Of a stretch of 24,845 bases of DNA, positions 1 to 8,416 are shown piece after piece (positions within the stretch are counted from its first letter, which is position 1; each line of letters begins with the position of its first letter). The position numbers and the translations under genes are program-made. Source of the DNA: Planctomycetaceae bacterium (GTDB lineage: Bacteria > Planctomycetota > Planctomycetia > Pirellulales > Lacipirellulaceae); assembly GCA_002713555.1 (NCBI GenBank), contig PATG01000142.1, forward strand, positions 1 through 24,845. Reading direction: 5' to 3'. Below the pieces are notes generated by a model. It did not search any database, was not told the origin of the DNA, and was given only the letters and a program-made list of their open reading frames with translations.

Positions 1-84
1 AGGACTAAGGACTAAGGACTAAGGACTAAGGACTAAGGACTAAGGACTAAGGGCTAAGGGCTAAGCACTAAGCACTAAGGACTA
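1..84. repeat. Heptamer tandem repeat array (AGGACTA, 12 units)
   Basis: Twelve back-to-back 7-bp units start at the window edge: seven AGGACTA, two AGGGCTA, two AGCACTA and one AGGACTA. The array may continue upstream of the window. The GACTAA core recurs in short runs at other intergenic sites here (about 10411, 15583, 17459, 20053, 21180). It lies beyond the 3' end of the minus-strand GH2 gene. Copy number is likely variable; no function is evident. Confidence 0.95.
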
Positions 85-86
85 AG

Positions 87-165
87 CAAATCCCTCTCCC
101 CCGTTATCGGAGGAGGGGTTAGGGGAGGGGGCTTTTCAGTTTCGGGATAGTCTCTAAGGTGCTGC
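87..165. repeat. Dispersed G-rich intergenic repeat, copy 1
   Basis: About 79 bp closely resembling 15594-15671, in the same orientation, with scattered substitutions and one indel. Each copy has a C-rich stretch, a short AT-containing turn and a G-rich stretch that can fold into a hairpin. A shared segment follows, ending around GATAGTCTC. The G-rich part (109-131) has three runs of four or more G plus shorter runs, so a G-quadruplex is conceivable. Each copy lies just after GACTAA-type sequence and downstream of a minus-strand gene, so a role at transcript ends is possible. No T-tract is seen. Confidence 0.8.
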
Positions 166-231
166 GCAATCGCCCCAGAGGGCGTTCTCGACAGGGGGAT
201 GGGAGGTTGTATGTCTTTATGCAATTGTCTT

Positions 232-3200
232 TCAAAACCTCATCGCCCTCAATTGCTCCTCAAAATTTTCCGGCAACTCAGCCACGGGCTGTTTGGTTCT
301 TTGCGCTGCGTGGTTGAGCATGTTCCGAAACAGACGTTCTGCGATCGGGTCAGTGCCCAAGTTGTTGTGGAGGCGCAGTGTATTCAATGTGAATCGGCCA
401 GCACCCAGATCATACACAGCCACAGTCAACCCACTGCTATAACCGAGACCAGCATTGATCGAGCCGGCAACCGCTTCGGCGGGTGGGTCCTGTCCTGACC
501 AAACCGCACCGGAAGTAAGGATTTCACGGTAAAACGTGTGATCGAGGACGCCTCCGGATGGGAGTCCCGCAAAAATGGGATGGTTCTTGCCCCAGTCATC
601 TTTGTGATACAACCAGATTGGCAAATTTGTCAGGGTTCCTTTTTTGGCCAGTGGCATCCAACGTGTTCCATTTTGGCCTTCGACAAGCACGTCAGGCGTG
701 AGGAAGATCACATGGGAACCGTGTGCGATCTGCCGGGCCAATTCCCGCATCGCAAAAGAGTACTCCTCTGAAAACACGGAATTGGAGGTGTCCTGTGAAT
801 TGACGTCCAGCGTTTCCAGATCGGCAAGCCAGATCTCCTGACCGTCAACCAGCGTAATCTTCGCATCGGCCCAACAAGCCTGATCGGCAGCAATCCCATC
901 GCCAGCATCGGTGATTTCCAGAGTGAAGAGCGATTGGCCGTCCAGATTGACGTTGACATTGAGTTCCTTCATTCCTTCGCGTTGCACGCCCGAACGAAAT
1001 AACTCGTTTTCCTTCAAGGCAACGGAGAATACGACACTTCCCTGACCTCCGGCTGCTGCATTATCGCTGATAATGCCCGCCTTGCTGGTAAACTTTTTAC
1101 CTGGGCCGGGAAGCTGTACGACAATTCGACTGTGTGCATGGGCGAAGATACCACGATGGTAGTTCTTGCCATTAAGATTAAGGGGTTTTCCTTCGTGGCC
1201 GTTGCGTTGAATAGGATCGAATTTCTTCAGAATCACCAGCCCGGGATCAAGCATGGGCGCGGGCGCATCAGGATCGGGTTCGATGTCCGCCTGCCAGTAG
1301 TCGTTCTTCGTAACATCTCCCACACTCGGCCGTTCGCCTATGAGAATTACCTGCCGTGACTTTGGTCGGCCGGGCTTAAACTTTCGTGTCGATATGCCTT
1401 GTTTCGTAAGCCAGTCAGCTAGAACGGAATCATCACCCCACAGGACGACCTCATGATCGACAGAAGGCATCTCGGCCGCATCTGCAACATAAAACTCGAT
1501 ATCACCACCATCAGCTGCTGCCCCTTTTTGGAAGTTCGCCAGAAATCGATACTTGCCTGGTGGGCCATCGAGCTTGATTTCTTCGTCCAATACGGGGATT
1601 ACAAAACCTGGTTCAGGCTTGCCGGCTGGATCGGGAATCGTGACCGTGAGCGTCCGGTCAAAGAGGCTCACATTATTTGGTCCGACTATTTGGAAACGGA
1701 CCGGGAAGTCACCTGGCGGAAGCATGTCTTCGTTGGCAAGCACGGCTTCAAGACGTGCCGTGCCACCTCGATAGATCTGTACGGGTTCGACAAATAGGGA
1801 CCAACGGAGCGGCGACAATGCGTCGAACATCGCATCAACAACGCCCGGTTTGAGCTCACGAAATGTACTGGCCAGCATACCTTCGCCTGTCGTGCTCGGA
1901 TCGACTAGCCCGGTTATGTTGTACGCTACCAGATTTGGATTCGCGCGGAGTGCATTCGCACCAATTTTTCGGACGGCGGCCATCCAAGATACGCATTGAT
2001 GGAAGTAATCCTCGGGGTTCGCAAACGTGTCGGCCATCTTCCACTTTTCCCAGTCGGCCATAAATCGATCAAGATGGTTACGACCTATCTTGGCATCTTC
2101 ACAGTCGGTGGCGTCTAACAGCTCGTAATGACGCGCCAGTCTCACAAGATCGATAGCACTGCCGATGCCCCCTTCCGAGTGGAACACTGGCAGATCGCCA
2201 TCGCCCAGTTTTCGCATGGCTTCGATCTGATCGACTCGATGCGGTACGGAGGCATACTGGTGAGTATCTACAAAGGTATTCTCCCATTCGGTCAACTCTC
2301 GGTTGGCAATCACCTTGCCAGTTTTCGTAAACTCCGCATCGCCGCTGCTGAGCAGGACCACACGCGACGTATCCAACTCACGGACCCATGGCAGGCAGCG
2401 TAGCCCCTCTTGGTAGACGGGCCCACCCGTTTCGTTGAGGATTCCCCAGATCACAATGCTGGGATGATTGCGATCGCGTTTGATCATCGATCGTACGGAT
2501 CGCTCAAAACGCTCGCCAATTTTAGGCGAATTTCCCATCCGCCAGGCACCTGCATGTTCCTGGTAGATCAATAGGCCAATCTCATCGCACATGTCAATCT
2601 GGCAACGTGGAATCTGCCCACCGAAAGAGCGAATCATGTTGTGGCGGGTAGCCTTGCAATTGACCAGGTCGCGACGTACCAGGTCGGGGTCAAGAGGAAC
2701 AAGATGACCCACTGGGGCGCGGGCATCGGTTTGGGTCGATTTGATGAAAATCCGTTTGCCGTTGAGGCGAAAATAGCCATCCTCAAAGCGAAAATCACGA
2801 AAGCCACAACGGACCGTTTGTTCCGCAGGTGCCCCTGTGTTGTCGGGCTCCACTCGCACTGTGACCCGATAAAGATAAGGGTCGTTCAGCTCCCACAGCC
2901 GATGGGTGGGGACCTTGAGTATCTGCTCGACAAGTGTATCGCCCACGGGTAGCGTGCGCTCGATACGCACCCAATCAACCGTCTCTCCCAAAGTGGCTGG
3001 AGAGACTGCCACATCGATGCGCGCATTCGCAGTCTGGTTGCCGGCGTTGCGAAGATTGGCCTGGACTCGTATCTCTCCCGTTTTCCAATCGGGCTGAAGA
3101 TGCACGTCCTCGACGCGTACCGCCGGCGCGACGATCAGCTCCACCGAATCGAGCAGGCCGCCGTAGTTGAGTGCCAACCCGGGTTTGCAGGGGATGCCCC

Positions 3201-3711
3201 GTGCCCAAACGGTCGTCTGATTCAGGACGTATCCATCAATCGATTTATTTGTTGGGTTCAAAACCCGCACACAAAGCTGATTCTTGCATTGCGGCTTGAT
3301 TGCGCTTGTCACGTCGACCACAAAAGGGGCACCGGTCCCCTCGTGTGATCCCACATGGACTCCATTGACCCACACGTCTGCCAGATAATCGACTTGCCAA
3401 AATCGTATCAGGTACCGTCCTTCGGCTTGCGGATTCTTGGGAGCCGTGAACTCTCGCCAAAACCAAGCGACTCCGTGATAGCCGGGAAAATTTTCCTGAA
3501 TGATTCCAGGGACTCGCGTCAGCTGTGCGTCTGCTTGAGGCGTGAGGAACCACCGCTGGTCGCGACCCACGTTATCGGGGTCCGTGGCCAGCTGCCACTG
3601 TCCGGCCAGCGAGCTGCCACTATCCAGGCTCAATGAGGAGCTCCAACTTTGCTGGGCCCCGGCACACAAGAAGAAACAAAAAAATGAGAGGAAGAAGATT
3701 CTTTGTTTCAC
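232..3711 (-). CDS. Secreted glycoside hydrolase family 2 protein with NPCBM domain
   Basis: The 1159-aa product starts at GTG (3711), with AGGA about 10 nt upstream, and opens with a signal peptide (MKQRIFF then a hydrophobic core, cleavage near AGA-QQ, residue 20). GH2 order is visible: jelly-roll sugar-binding domain (about 35-195), immunoglobulin-like domain (200-310), then TIM barrel (310-620). The barrel carries the acid/base Glu427 in ILNETGG and probable nucleophile Glu513 in FHSEGG. Residues about 835-965 match an NPCBM/NEW2 carbohydrate-binding domain (HRGIFAHAHSRI, ending WADAKITLVDG). The last 180 residues and 750-800 look like parts of an alpha/beta domain interrupted by NPCBM. 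Known members are retaining beta-galactosidases, glucuronidases or mannosidases; the substrate here cannot be assigned. It is probably periplasmic or extracellular and is divergent from the PEP-CTERM gene. Confidence 0.9.
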   Translation of the reverse strand: MKQRIFFLSFFCFFLCAGAQQSWSSSLSLDSGSSLAGQWQLATDPDNVGRDQRWFLTPQADAQLTRVPGIIQENFPGYHGVAWFWREFTAPKNPQAEGRYLIRFWQVDYLADVWVNGVHVGSHEGTGAPFVVDVTSAIKPQCKNQLCVRVLNPTNKSIDGYVLNQTTVWARGIPCKPGLALNYGGLLDSVELIVAPAVRVEDVHLQPDWKTGEIRVQANLRNAGNQTANARIDVAVSPATLGETVDWVRIERTLPVGDTLVEQILKVPTHRLWELNDPYLYRVTVRVEPDNTGAPAEQTVRCGFRDFRFEDGYFRLNGKRIFIKSTQTDARAPVGHLVPLDPDLVRRDLVNCKATRHNMIRSFGGQIPRCQIDMCDEIGLLIYQEHAGAWRMGNSPKIGERFERSVRSMIKRDRNHPSIVIWGILNETGGPVYQEGLRCLPWVRELDTSRVVLLSSGDAEFTKTGKVIANRELTEWENTFVDTHQYASVPHRVDQIEAMRKLGDGDLPVFHSEGGIGSAIDLVRLARHYELLDATDCEDAKIGRNHLDRFMADWEKWKMADTFANPEDYFHQCVSWMAAVRKIGANALRANPNLVAYNITGLVDPSTTGEGMLASTFRELKPGVVDAMFDALSPLRWSLFVEPVQIYRGGTARLEAVLANEDMLPPGDFPVRFQIVGPNNVSLFDRTLTVTIPDPAGKPEPGFVIPVLDEEIKLDGPPGKYRFLANFQKGAAADGGDIEFYVADAAEMPSVDHEVVLWGDDSVLADWLTKQGISTRKFKPGRPKSRQVILIGERPSVGDVTKNDYWQADIEPDPDAPAPMLDPGLVILKKFDPIQRNGHEGKPLNLNGKNYHRGIFAHAHSRIVVQLPGPGKKFTSKAGIISDNAAAGGQGSVVFSVALKENELFRSGVQREGMKELNVNVNLDGQSLFTLEITDAGDGIAADQACWADAKITLVDGQEIWLADLETLDVNSQDTSNSVFSEEYSFAMRELARQIAHGSHVIFLTPDVLVEGQNGTRWMPLAKKGTLTNLPIWLYHKDDWGKNHPIFAGLPSGGVLDHTFYREILTSGAVWSGQDPPAEAVAGSINAGLGYSSGLTVAVYDLGAGRFTLNTLRLHNNLGTDPIAERLFRNMLNHAAQRTKQPVAELPENFEEQLRAMRF

Positions 3712-3941
3712 GTTATATTCCTATTCGATGCTCTCTGAGACAGACACAAAGCTCAAGCAGGCCATTGTAAGTCCCTTGGAACGCCAATGATAGACGCTTT
3801 TAATGGGAGGAAATTGCCTGGCTCAACGCTTTGCTCCGTTGCAAAAGTCTATGTTGCATCAGAGAGATAGAGACTCGGGAAACAGTAGTTTTTCATCATT
3901 ATGCTGGCAGGCAGTCCGTGCAATGCTCGTTTGCACTTTTC

Positions 3942-3970
3942 TTGTGTTTTCGGTCTGTCTTAGGTACAAT
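3942..3970 (+). promoter_or_regulatory. Candidate sigma70-type promoter for the PEP-CTERM gene
   Basis: TTGTGT (3942-3947) and TACAAT (3965-3970) are separated by exactly 17 nt, close to the housekeeping consensus. Initiation near 3977 would leave an about 85-nt leader before the TTG start at 4061 and would exclude the upstream in-frame ATG at 3803. Predicted from sequence only. Confidence 0.5.
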
Positions 3971-4047
3971 AATAGTGTCCTTTTATCCATTGTGGGGCCT
4001 CTAGATCGGAACCTAGCGCGGCCTGTATCTAACCAGATTTCTTATCG

Positions 4048-4063
4048 AAGGGGCATTCCCTTG
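4048..4063 (+). promoter_or_regulatory. Ribosome binding site deciding a TTG start
   Basis: AAGGGG (4048-4053) sits 7 nt before TTG (4061-4063). Translation from here gives an n-region LRKRF followed by a hydrophobic core and AEA, a proper signal peptide. The 86 residues encoded upstream (3803-4060) have no recognisable domain and overlap the candidate promoter. ATG at 4088 is an alternative but would lack the basic n-region. Confidence 0.6.
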
Positions 4064-7000
4064 AGGAAACGTTTTTCGCTTGCAGAGATGGCCGTCTGTT
4101 TGTTGGGAGTCGTCTCTGTCGCTACCCAAGCTGAAGCGACCACCATCACCCGCGGCCGGGAACTTTTGCTGAAGCACGGCTATCAAATTCAGGCGTTGAC
4201 TTTCCGGAATCCCGGTCCGGTGGACGTGAATCAGTGGTTCAGCGCGAACTTTACCACGCTCAACGTGTGGGACCGTGAGACGAACCCACTCCTGAGCGAA
4301 TTTCCGGTGGGAACTCCCTGGAGCCGCACCGACGGAAACAACGAGGAACAGATCCCCACCGATCCAGCCTATCGGGACAACCTGGTGAGCATGCAATACT
4401 ACGACGAGGTATTGCCAAGTGCGCCACACCTAGGCACCGACTTCCAGAGCGCGGCGGCAGCGAAGTTTAACACTTGGCGACAAAAATATCCCAACACCAT
4501 CGCGCACGCGAACTTCTGGGGCGAACAGATCTCACCCCTCGCCTTGCAAATCTTCCAGCAAGTTGCCAAACCCGACATGCTCATGTTCGACCAATTTCCG
4601 GATCAGAATTTTGGTACAAGCGATCGGAATCGATGGTATACCGTGATGCAAAATTATCGGACAACTGCTCTGGCCGGTTACTTCAACCCCGATTTAACCA
4701 ACAGCGGCCCTCTCCCCTATGGGCAATACTTAGCTCATTGGCGCCCGAACTATTCAGTGCCATTGAACGACGAGTCGTTCATTCGGCTGCAACAGAACGC
4801 CAGCTTGGCTTTCGGCTACACGTTTCTGTCAGCCTTTATCTACAACGAACCGAACCCTGGGGCCTCTCCCATGATGTTCAGTTCGACAGGGGATACTTCG
4901 CCCACGCCGGTGTTCGGCTACGCGGCCGAGACAAACCGCCAAACCCTCAATCTGGGTCCGGTACTGACACGGCTGGTCAGCAGCGGCATCTTCATGCAGC
5001 CAGGTTCGGGAATGTCCGTTGGTGGCACTGGCCTGACGCAGTGGGCCGCCGGCGCCGGTACGACGACCAATTACAACGATCACCTCACTGGGATTACTCC
5101 CACGGTGTCGCAGGGAGGTGCGGCCGATCCTAGCTACAACGACATCTTGGTTGGCTATTTCGAACCGTTTGCCGAGGACAGCTGTGGCTGCACTTTTTCG
5201 GACGGGCTGAATTTCATGATCGTCAATGGTTCGGCATCGGGCACGGCTGCCGCCTCGGCCCAGTGGTACAACCTGAGCTTTGATTTTGCCGGCTCCAACT
5301 TCGACTCTCTGGCCCGGCTCAGCCGTGACACGGGCCAGGTGGAGCTCGTTCCCTTGACTCCCTCTGGCGGAACCACCTACTCGCTCGACCTAAACTTGGA
5401 GGGCGGTACCGGCGACTTGTTCCGGTACTGGGACTCCAGCGATCCGCTGCCGGGAATCGTGGATCTCGAAAACTTTGAGTGGCGGACCGATGGCGCAAGT
5501 GCTTGGGAATCCACCACCAACTGGGATGCCCTTACGGTCCACCCTGGGGACACAAGTCAGACAGCCTTCAATGAGATGCGTGCCATCTTTGGCAGTGTCA
5601 TTACATCCAATCGCACCGTGACGCTGGATGATGCGGTGAGCTTGCGCGCAATAGAATTCGACAATGCCTCCAGTTCCTATGCTATTGGAGGCAATGGTTC
5701 GATAAATCTCGTCGCCAGCACACTGCCTGTACCAGACCCGACAGAAATCCTCGTGACTTCGGGTGACCACCATATTCTTACCGATGTGAATCTGGCCACC
5801 GATGCCACTTTCCATGCCGAGAGCGGTACGACGCTCACGCTGCATAATACGCTGGACCTGGGCGGCAATGATTTGACCCTCTCCGGTCCTGGCACTATTA
5901 GCTTGAACACGCAAATTACTGGCGCTGGGAATATTATCAATTTGGCAGTCCTGAGTGCTGGGCTGAGCGCCGCGCTGGGCAGTGGTGACTTAGAAAGCAG
6001 TGGTGCACTAGACTTCGATATCACTCCTTATAGTGCCGGACAAATCTTCGTGGGTGGCACGGCAACTCTCGAAGGGGTAGTCAATGTTGATTTTCTCGAG
6101 GGAGCCATTCCTTTGGGAGACATCCCCTTGCTGACTTCGAGCAACCCCCTCGAGCTACCAGGAGGTATGCCCTCCTTGAGTCTCTCGGGTGCCTCGGGGT
6201 TGGAACTCGCGCTCAGTGAGGACGGCACTAGCATGCTTTTAGTTGCAGCAATTCCTGAACCCACCACGGCCTGTTTGGTACTGTTCGGCTGCCTGTTGAT
6301 GTTGCGAGGTCGAATTCCGCACAAGAAAATTAAAATGGCGCCTGTGGCTTGTCTTACTCTGGCAGCGGTGCTCTCAGCAACCTCTTCGGCCCAATCGCAG
6401 CAAATTTGGAATCTAGAAGACGATTGGACGTTAACGTCTCCAGGTCCCGGGATCGAATTTGGTGCCGATAACGCCTGGTCGATCCGGGCAGGCGATTCGA
6501 GCGGCGGCCCTACCAGTGCCTTTGTGGATACCACCGAAAATTATTTTACCCCTTCGGGTTGCACGGGTGGGGGCTGCGCCACGATGCAGTATATCTCCGG
6601 TTATGCCAATGCCAATGAGGCCGTCTTCAAGACGTACGATAATTTGCAGCCGTGGCTCAGCCCAAACGAAGTCGTCAAGCCTGCCGATCACAATCAAGAC
6701 CCTGGTGCTGGGGTACTCGATGCTGGCGATATTGGTGCGAAGGCAGGGGGGGCGGCCGCCGATATCGTTTGGAAAGCGCCGCGCAACATGATCATCGACG
6801 CGGAGTACGTTGCCTACAACGTGGGCACTCAACTTACCACCACCGGAGGGACGCCCGGGGCTAATCAGTCCCAGACCCGCATACACTTTCTCGTCCGCGA
6901 TATACCGGCCACTGGACCGATCAATCCCGAGGGTGAACCAGACTTTCGGCTTACCGGTTATAGTAGCGGCGCCGGTCGCCAATACACATCGCAAAAGATC

Positions 7001-8191
7001 GCACCTTTCGCCGTCACTGCAGGCCAGGAAGTTTACCTCAAGGTGAACCGCATCGATCCTGATCTGGGAGGCCCTCTGCAGCCCAGCCATCCCGATCGCA
7101 ATGTGATCGGGTTTTCGAAGATCGAGGTGCGAGATCTCACCAACTTATTCGAATGGCGGCCAGATTTTCCGGGCGATTGGACAACCGTCGCGAATTGGGA
7201 TGAACGCGTGGGTATCGAAGCACCCGTGATCACCGATTACCCGGGTGACACGGGAGTCGCCACTTACAACGAGCACAAGGTGCTGTTTGCCGATGATATT
7301 TCGTCCAGCAGAACCATCTCGCTCGATTCTTCCGTGAGCGTGCGGGCCCTTGAATTTGATAATCCTACGAGTTCTTTTTCTGTTTCCGGATTTGGCGATA
7401 TCAATCTGGTAGCAAGTAGCGGGTCGGACCCGACCGAGGTCCGCGTCACCTCCGGCGCCCATGAGCTGCAGGTGGACGTGAATCTTGCCACCGCAACCAG
7501 CATGGACCTGGGGGATGATTCTTCTCTCGAGTTGCACAAATTGGTCGATCTGGCAGGCAATACGCTGACCATTCAGTCCGCCTCCGGTAGCGTGTTGAAC
7601 AACGGAACGCTGAACCTCAACACGCCAGTCACGGGTGCAGGCAATATCATCAACTCGGCAACGGTGAGCACCGGCTTTACCACGACACTGGCAGCTGCCA
7701 ATCTCGACTCCAGTGGAACACTTGACTTTAATATCTCGCCCAGCAGCACTGGCCAGCTGAACCTGGTCACAGGGTCGGCCACTCTGGCAGGTGCTATTAA
7801 CGTTGATTTCCTTAGCGGGGCATTTGCCGCAGGTGATATTACCCTGGTCAGCACCAGCAACGCGCTGGTCATCCCTGGCGGTGTGGGTTCCCTGAGTCTT
7901 ACAGGCACAGGGATTGGTGGACTTTCGCTGGCAGTGAGTGGGGACGGAACGGATTTATTATTGACCGGGGTGACTGGGCCCCCTGGCGACTTTGATGGAA
8001 ACTTGGACGTCGACGGCGACGACTTTCTGTTTTGGCAACGCAACCTGGGCGACGCGCCAAACCTGGCCCTGTGGCAAGCCAACTACGGCTTCGGCACGTT
8101 GGCAGCCGGAGTTGGTGCTGTACCTGAGCCAGGGAGCGCAATGCTCTTGGTTTGCGGAATGGCTCTTATGGCAACCAAGCGCAGTAGATAG
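4061..8191 (+). CDS. Double PEP-CTERM exported protein (two proteins joined in one frame)
   Basis: The frame is open from 3803; the start is placed at TTG 4061 (1376 aa) by RBS and signal peptide. Part 1 (about 28-460) is a globular region I do not recognise; motifs such as NVWDRE and YNEPNPG make a glycosidase-like barrel conceivable. It is followed by a beta-strand module opening FEWR (472-730) and a PEP-CTERM anchor (PEP at 732-734, hydrophobic stretch, RGR). The frame runs on without stop into Met759 (6335), a second signal peptide ending near SAQSQQ, and a beta-rich, possibly carbohydrate-binding region (780-1028). Then come a second FEWR module (1030-1300), an EF-hand/dockerin-like segment (DFDGN..DVDGDD, 1310-1345) and a C-terminal PEP-CTERM anchor (1355-1376). 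PEP-CTERM tails are normally C-terminal and processed by exosortase, so an internal one followed by a signal peptide suggests two genes fused by mutation or by a single-base error. Confidence 0.8.
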   Translation: MRKRFSLAEMAVCLLGVVSVATQAEATTITRGRELLLKHGYQIQALTFRNPGPVDVNQWFSANFTTLNVWDRETNPLLSEFPVGTPWSRTDGNNEEQIPTDPAYRDNLVSMQYYDEVLPSAPHLGTDFQSAAAAKFNTWRQKYPNTIAHANFWGEQISPLALQIFQQVAKPDMLMFDQFPDQNFGTSDRNRWYTVMQNYRTTALAGYFNPDLTNSGPLPYGQYLAHWRPNYSVPLNDESFIRLQQNASLAFGYTFLSAFIYNEPNPGASPMMFSSTGDTSPTPVFGYAAETNRQTLNLGPVLTRLVSSGIFMQPGSGMSVGGTGLTQWAAGAGTTTNYNDHLTGITPTVSQGGAADPSYNDILVGYFEPFAEDSCGCTFSDGLNFMIVNGSASGTAAASAQWYNLSFDFAGSNFDSLARLSRDTGQVELVPLTPSGGTTYSLDLNLEGGTGDLFRYWDSSDPLPGIVDLENFEWRTDGASAWESTTNWDALTVHPGDTSQTAFNEMRAIFGSVITSNRTVTLDDAVSLRAIEFDNASSSYAIGGNGSINLVASTLPVPDPTEILVTSGDHHILTDVNLATDATFHAESGTTLTLHNTLDLGGNDLTLSGPGTISLNTQITGAGNIINLAVLSAGLSAALGSGDLESSGALDFDITPYSAGQIFVGGTATLEGVVNVDFLEGAIPLGDIPLLTSSNPLELPGGMPSLSLSGASGLELALSEDGTSMLLVAAIPEPTTACLVLFGCLLMLRGRIPHKKIKMAPVACLTLAAVLSATSSAQSQQIWNLEDDWTLTSPGPGIEFGADNAWSIRAGDSSGGPTSAFVDTTENYFTPSGCTGGGCATMQYISGYANANEAVFKTYDNLQPWLSPNEVVKPADHNQDPGAGVLDAGDIGAKAGGAAADIVWKAPRNMIIDAEYVAYNVGTQLTTTGGTPGANQSQTRIHFLVRDIPATGPINPEGEPDFRLTGYSSGAGRQYTSQKIAPFAVTAGQEVYLKVNRIDPDLGGPLQPSHPDRNVIGFSKIEVRDLTNLFEWRPDFPGDWTTVANWDERVGIEAPVITDYPGDTGVATYNEHKVLFADDISSSRTISLDSSVSVRALEFDNPTSSFSVSGFGDINLVASSGSDPTEVRVTSGAHELQVDVNLATATSMDLGDDSSLELHKLVDLAGNTLTIQSASGSVLNNGTLNLNTPVTGAGNIINSATVSTGFTTTLAAANLDSSGTLDFNISPSSTGQLNLVTGSATLAGAINVDFLSGAFAAGDITLVSTSNALVIPGGVGSLSLTGTGIGGLSLAVSGDGTDLLLTGVTGPPGDFDGNLDVDGDDFLFWQRNLGDAPNLALWQANYGFGTLAAGVGAVPEPGSAMLLVCGMALMATKRSR
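5474..6249 (+). repeat. Beta-strand module, copy A (protein-level repeat)
   Basis: Encodes a module that starts FEWR, has an N-W-D motif and GDT, then a T-(V/I)-(S/T)-LD strand, an R-A-(I/L)-EFDN motif, INLVAS, a LHxxxDLxGN strand and TGAGNIIN. It has the same order of motifs as copy B at 7148-7984. The DNA is clearly diverged, so the duplication is old. Similar strand-rich modules precede PEP-CTERM anchors in planctomycete surface proteins. Confidence 0.8.
6251..6403 (+). other. Internal PEP-CTERM anchor followed by a second signal peptide
   Basis: Within 50 codons the reading frame has PEP, a hydrophobic stretch, RGR, HKKIK, then Met (6335-6337) opening MAPVACLTLAAVL and a SAQSQQ cleavage-like site. 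This is the normal end of one exported protein followed by the normal beginning of another. A TAA (6331-6333) lies one base before the ATG, in the frame that would be read if one base were added upstream, for example in the A-run 6326-6329. Confidence 0.75.
7148..7984 (+). repeat. Beta-strand module, copy B (protein-level repeat)
   Basis: Second copy of the FEWR...GAGNIIN module, collinear with 5474-6249. Shared elements include R-A-LEFDN, INLVAS, LHKLVDLAGN, TGAGNIIN, a 'SSGTLDFNISP' strand and an 'INVDFL.GA' strand. Copy B leads into the EF-hand/dockerin-like segment, which copy A lacks. Confidence 0.8.
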
Positions 8192-8416
8192 GTTGCTCTT
8201 ACCTTTTGCTAGGCAATTGAAGTGAACGCCGCTCTCAGCATTCTGTACTTTCTAATATCTGATGAGTCCTGAACGACTAGCAGACGACTGAGTTACTGCC
8301 TAAGATGTTCTTCTGCGACCGAAGCCGCCGTCCGAGCGCGACGCAGGTCCAAAACTGGAAAGAACCAAGCAACCAAGTATCCGGCGATCAAATTCTGAGA
8401 AGAAACCTGAGAAACG

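Noticed and set aside
3803..4060. N-terminal extension of the PEP-CTERM frame
   Set aside because: Overlaps a good promoter candidate, encodes nothing recognisable, and the downstream TTG has a better RBS and signal peptide.
6431..7090. 219-codon minus-strand frame inside the PEP-CTERM gene (and a similar 219-codon frame at 4474-5133)
   Set aside because: Both are out-of-frame shadows of a gene with clear domain content; compositions are Arg/Pro-rich and unlike real proteins.
8259..8290. CTGATGAGTC...GAC resembling a hammerhead ribozyme core
   Set aside because: After the possible stem II the required GAAA is absent (TAGC follows), and no flanking stems I/III fit.
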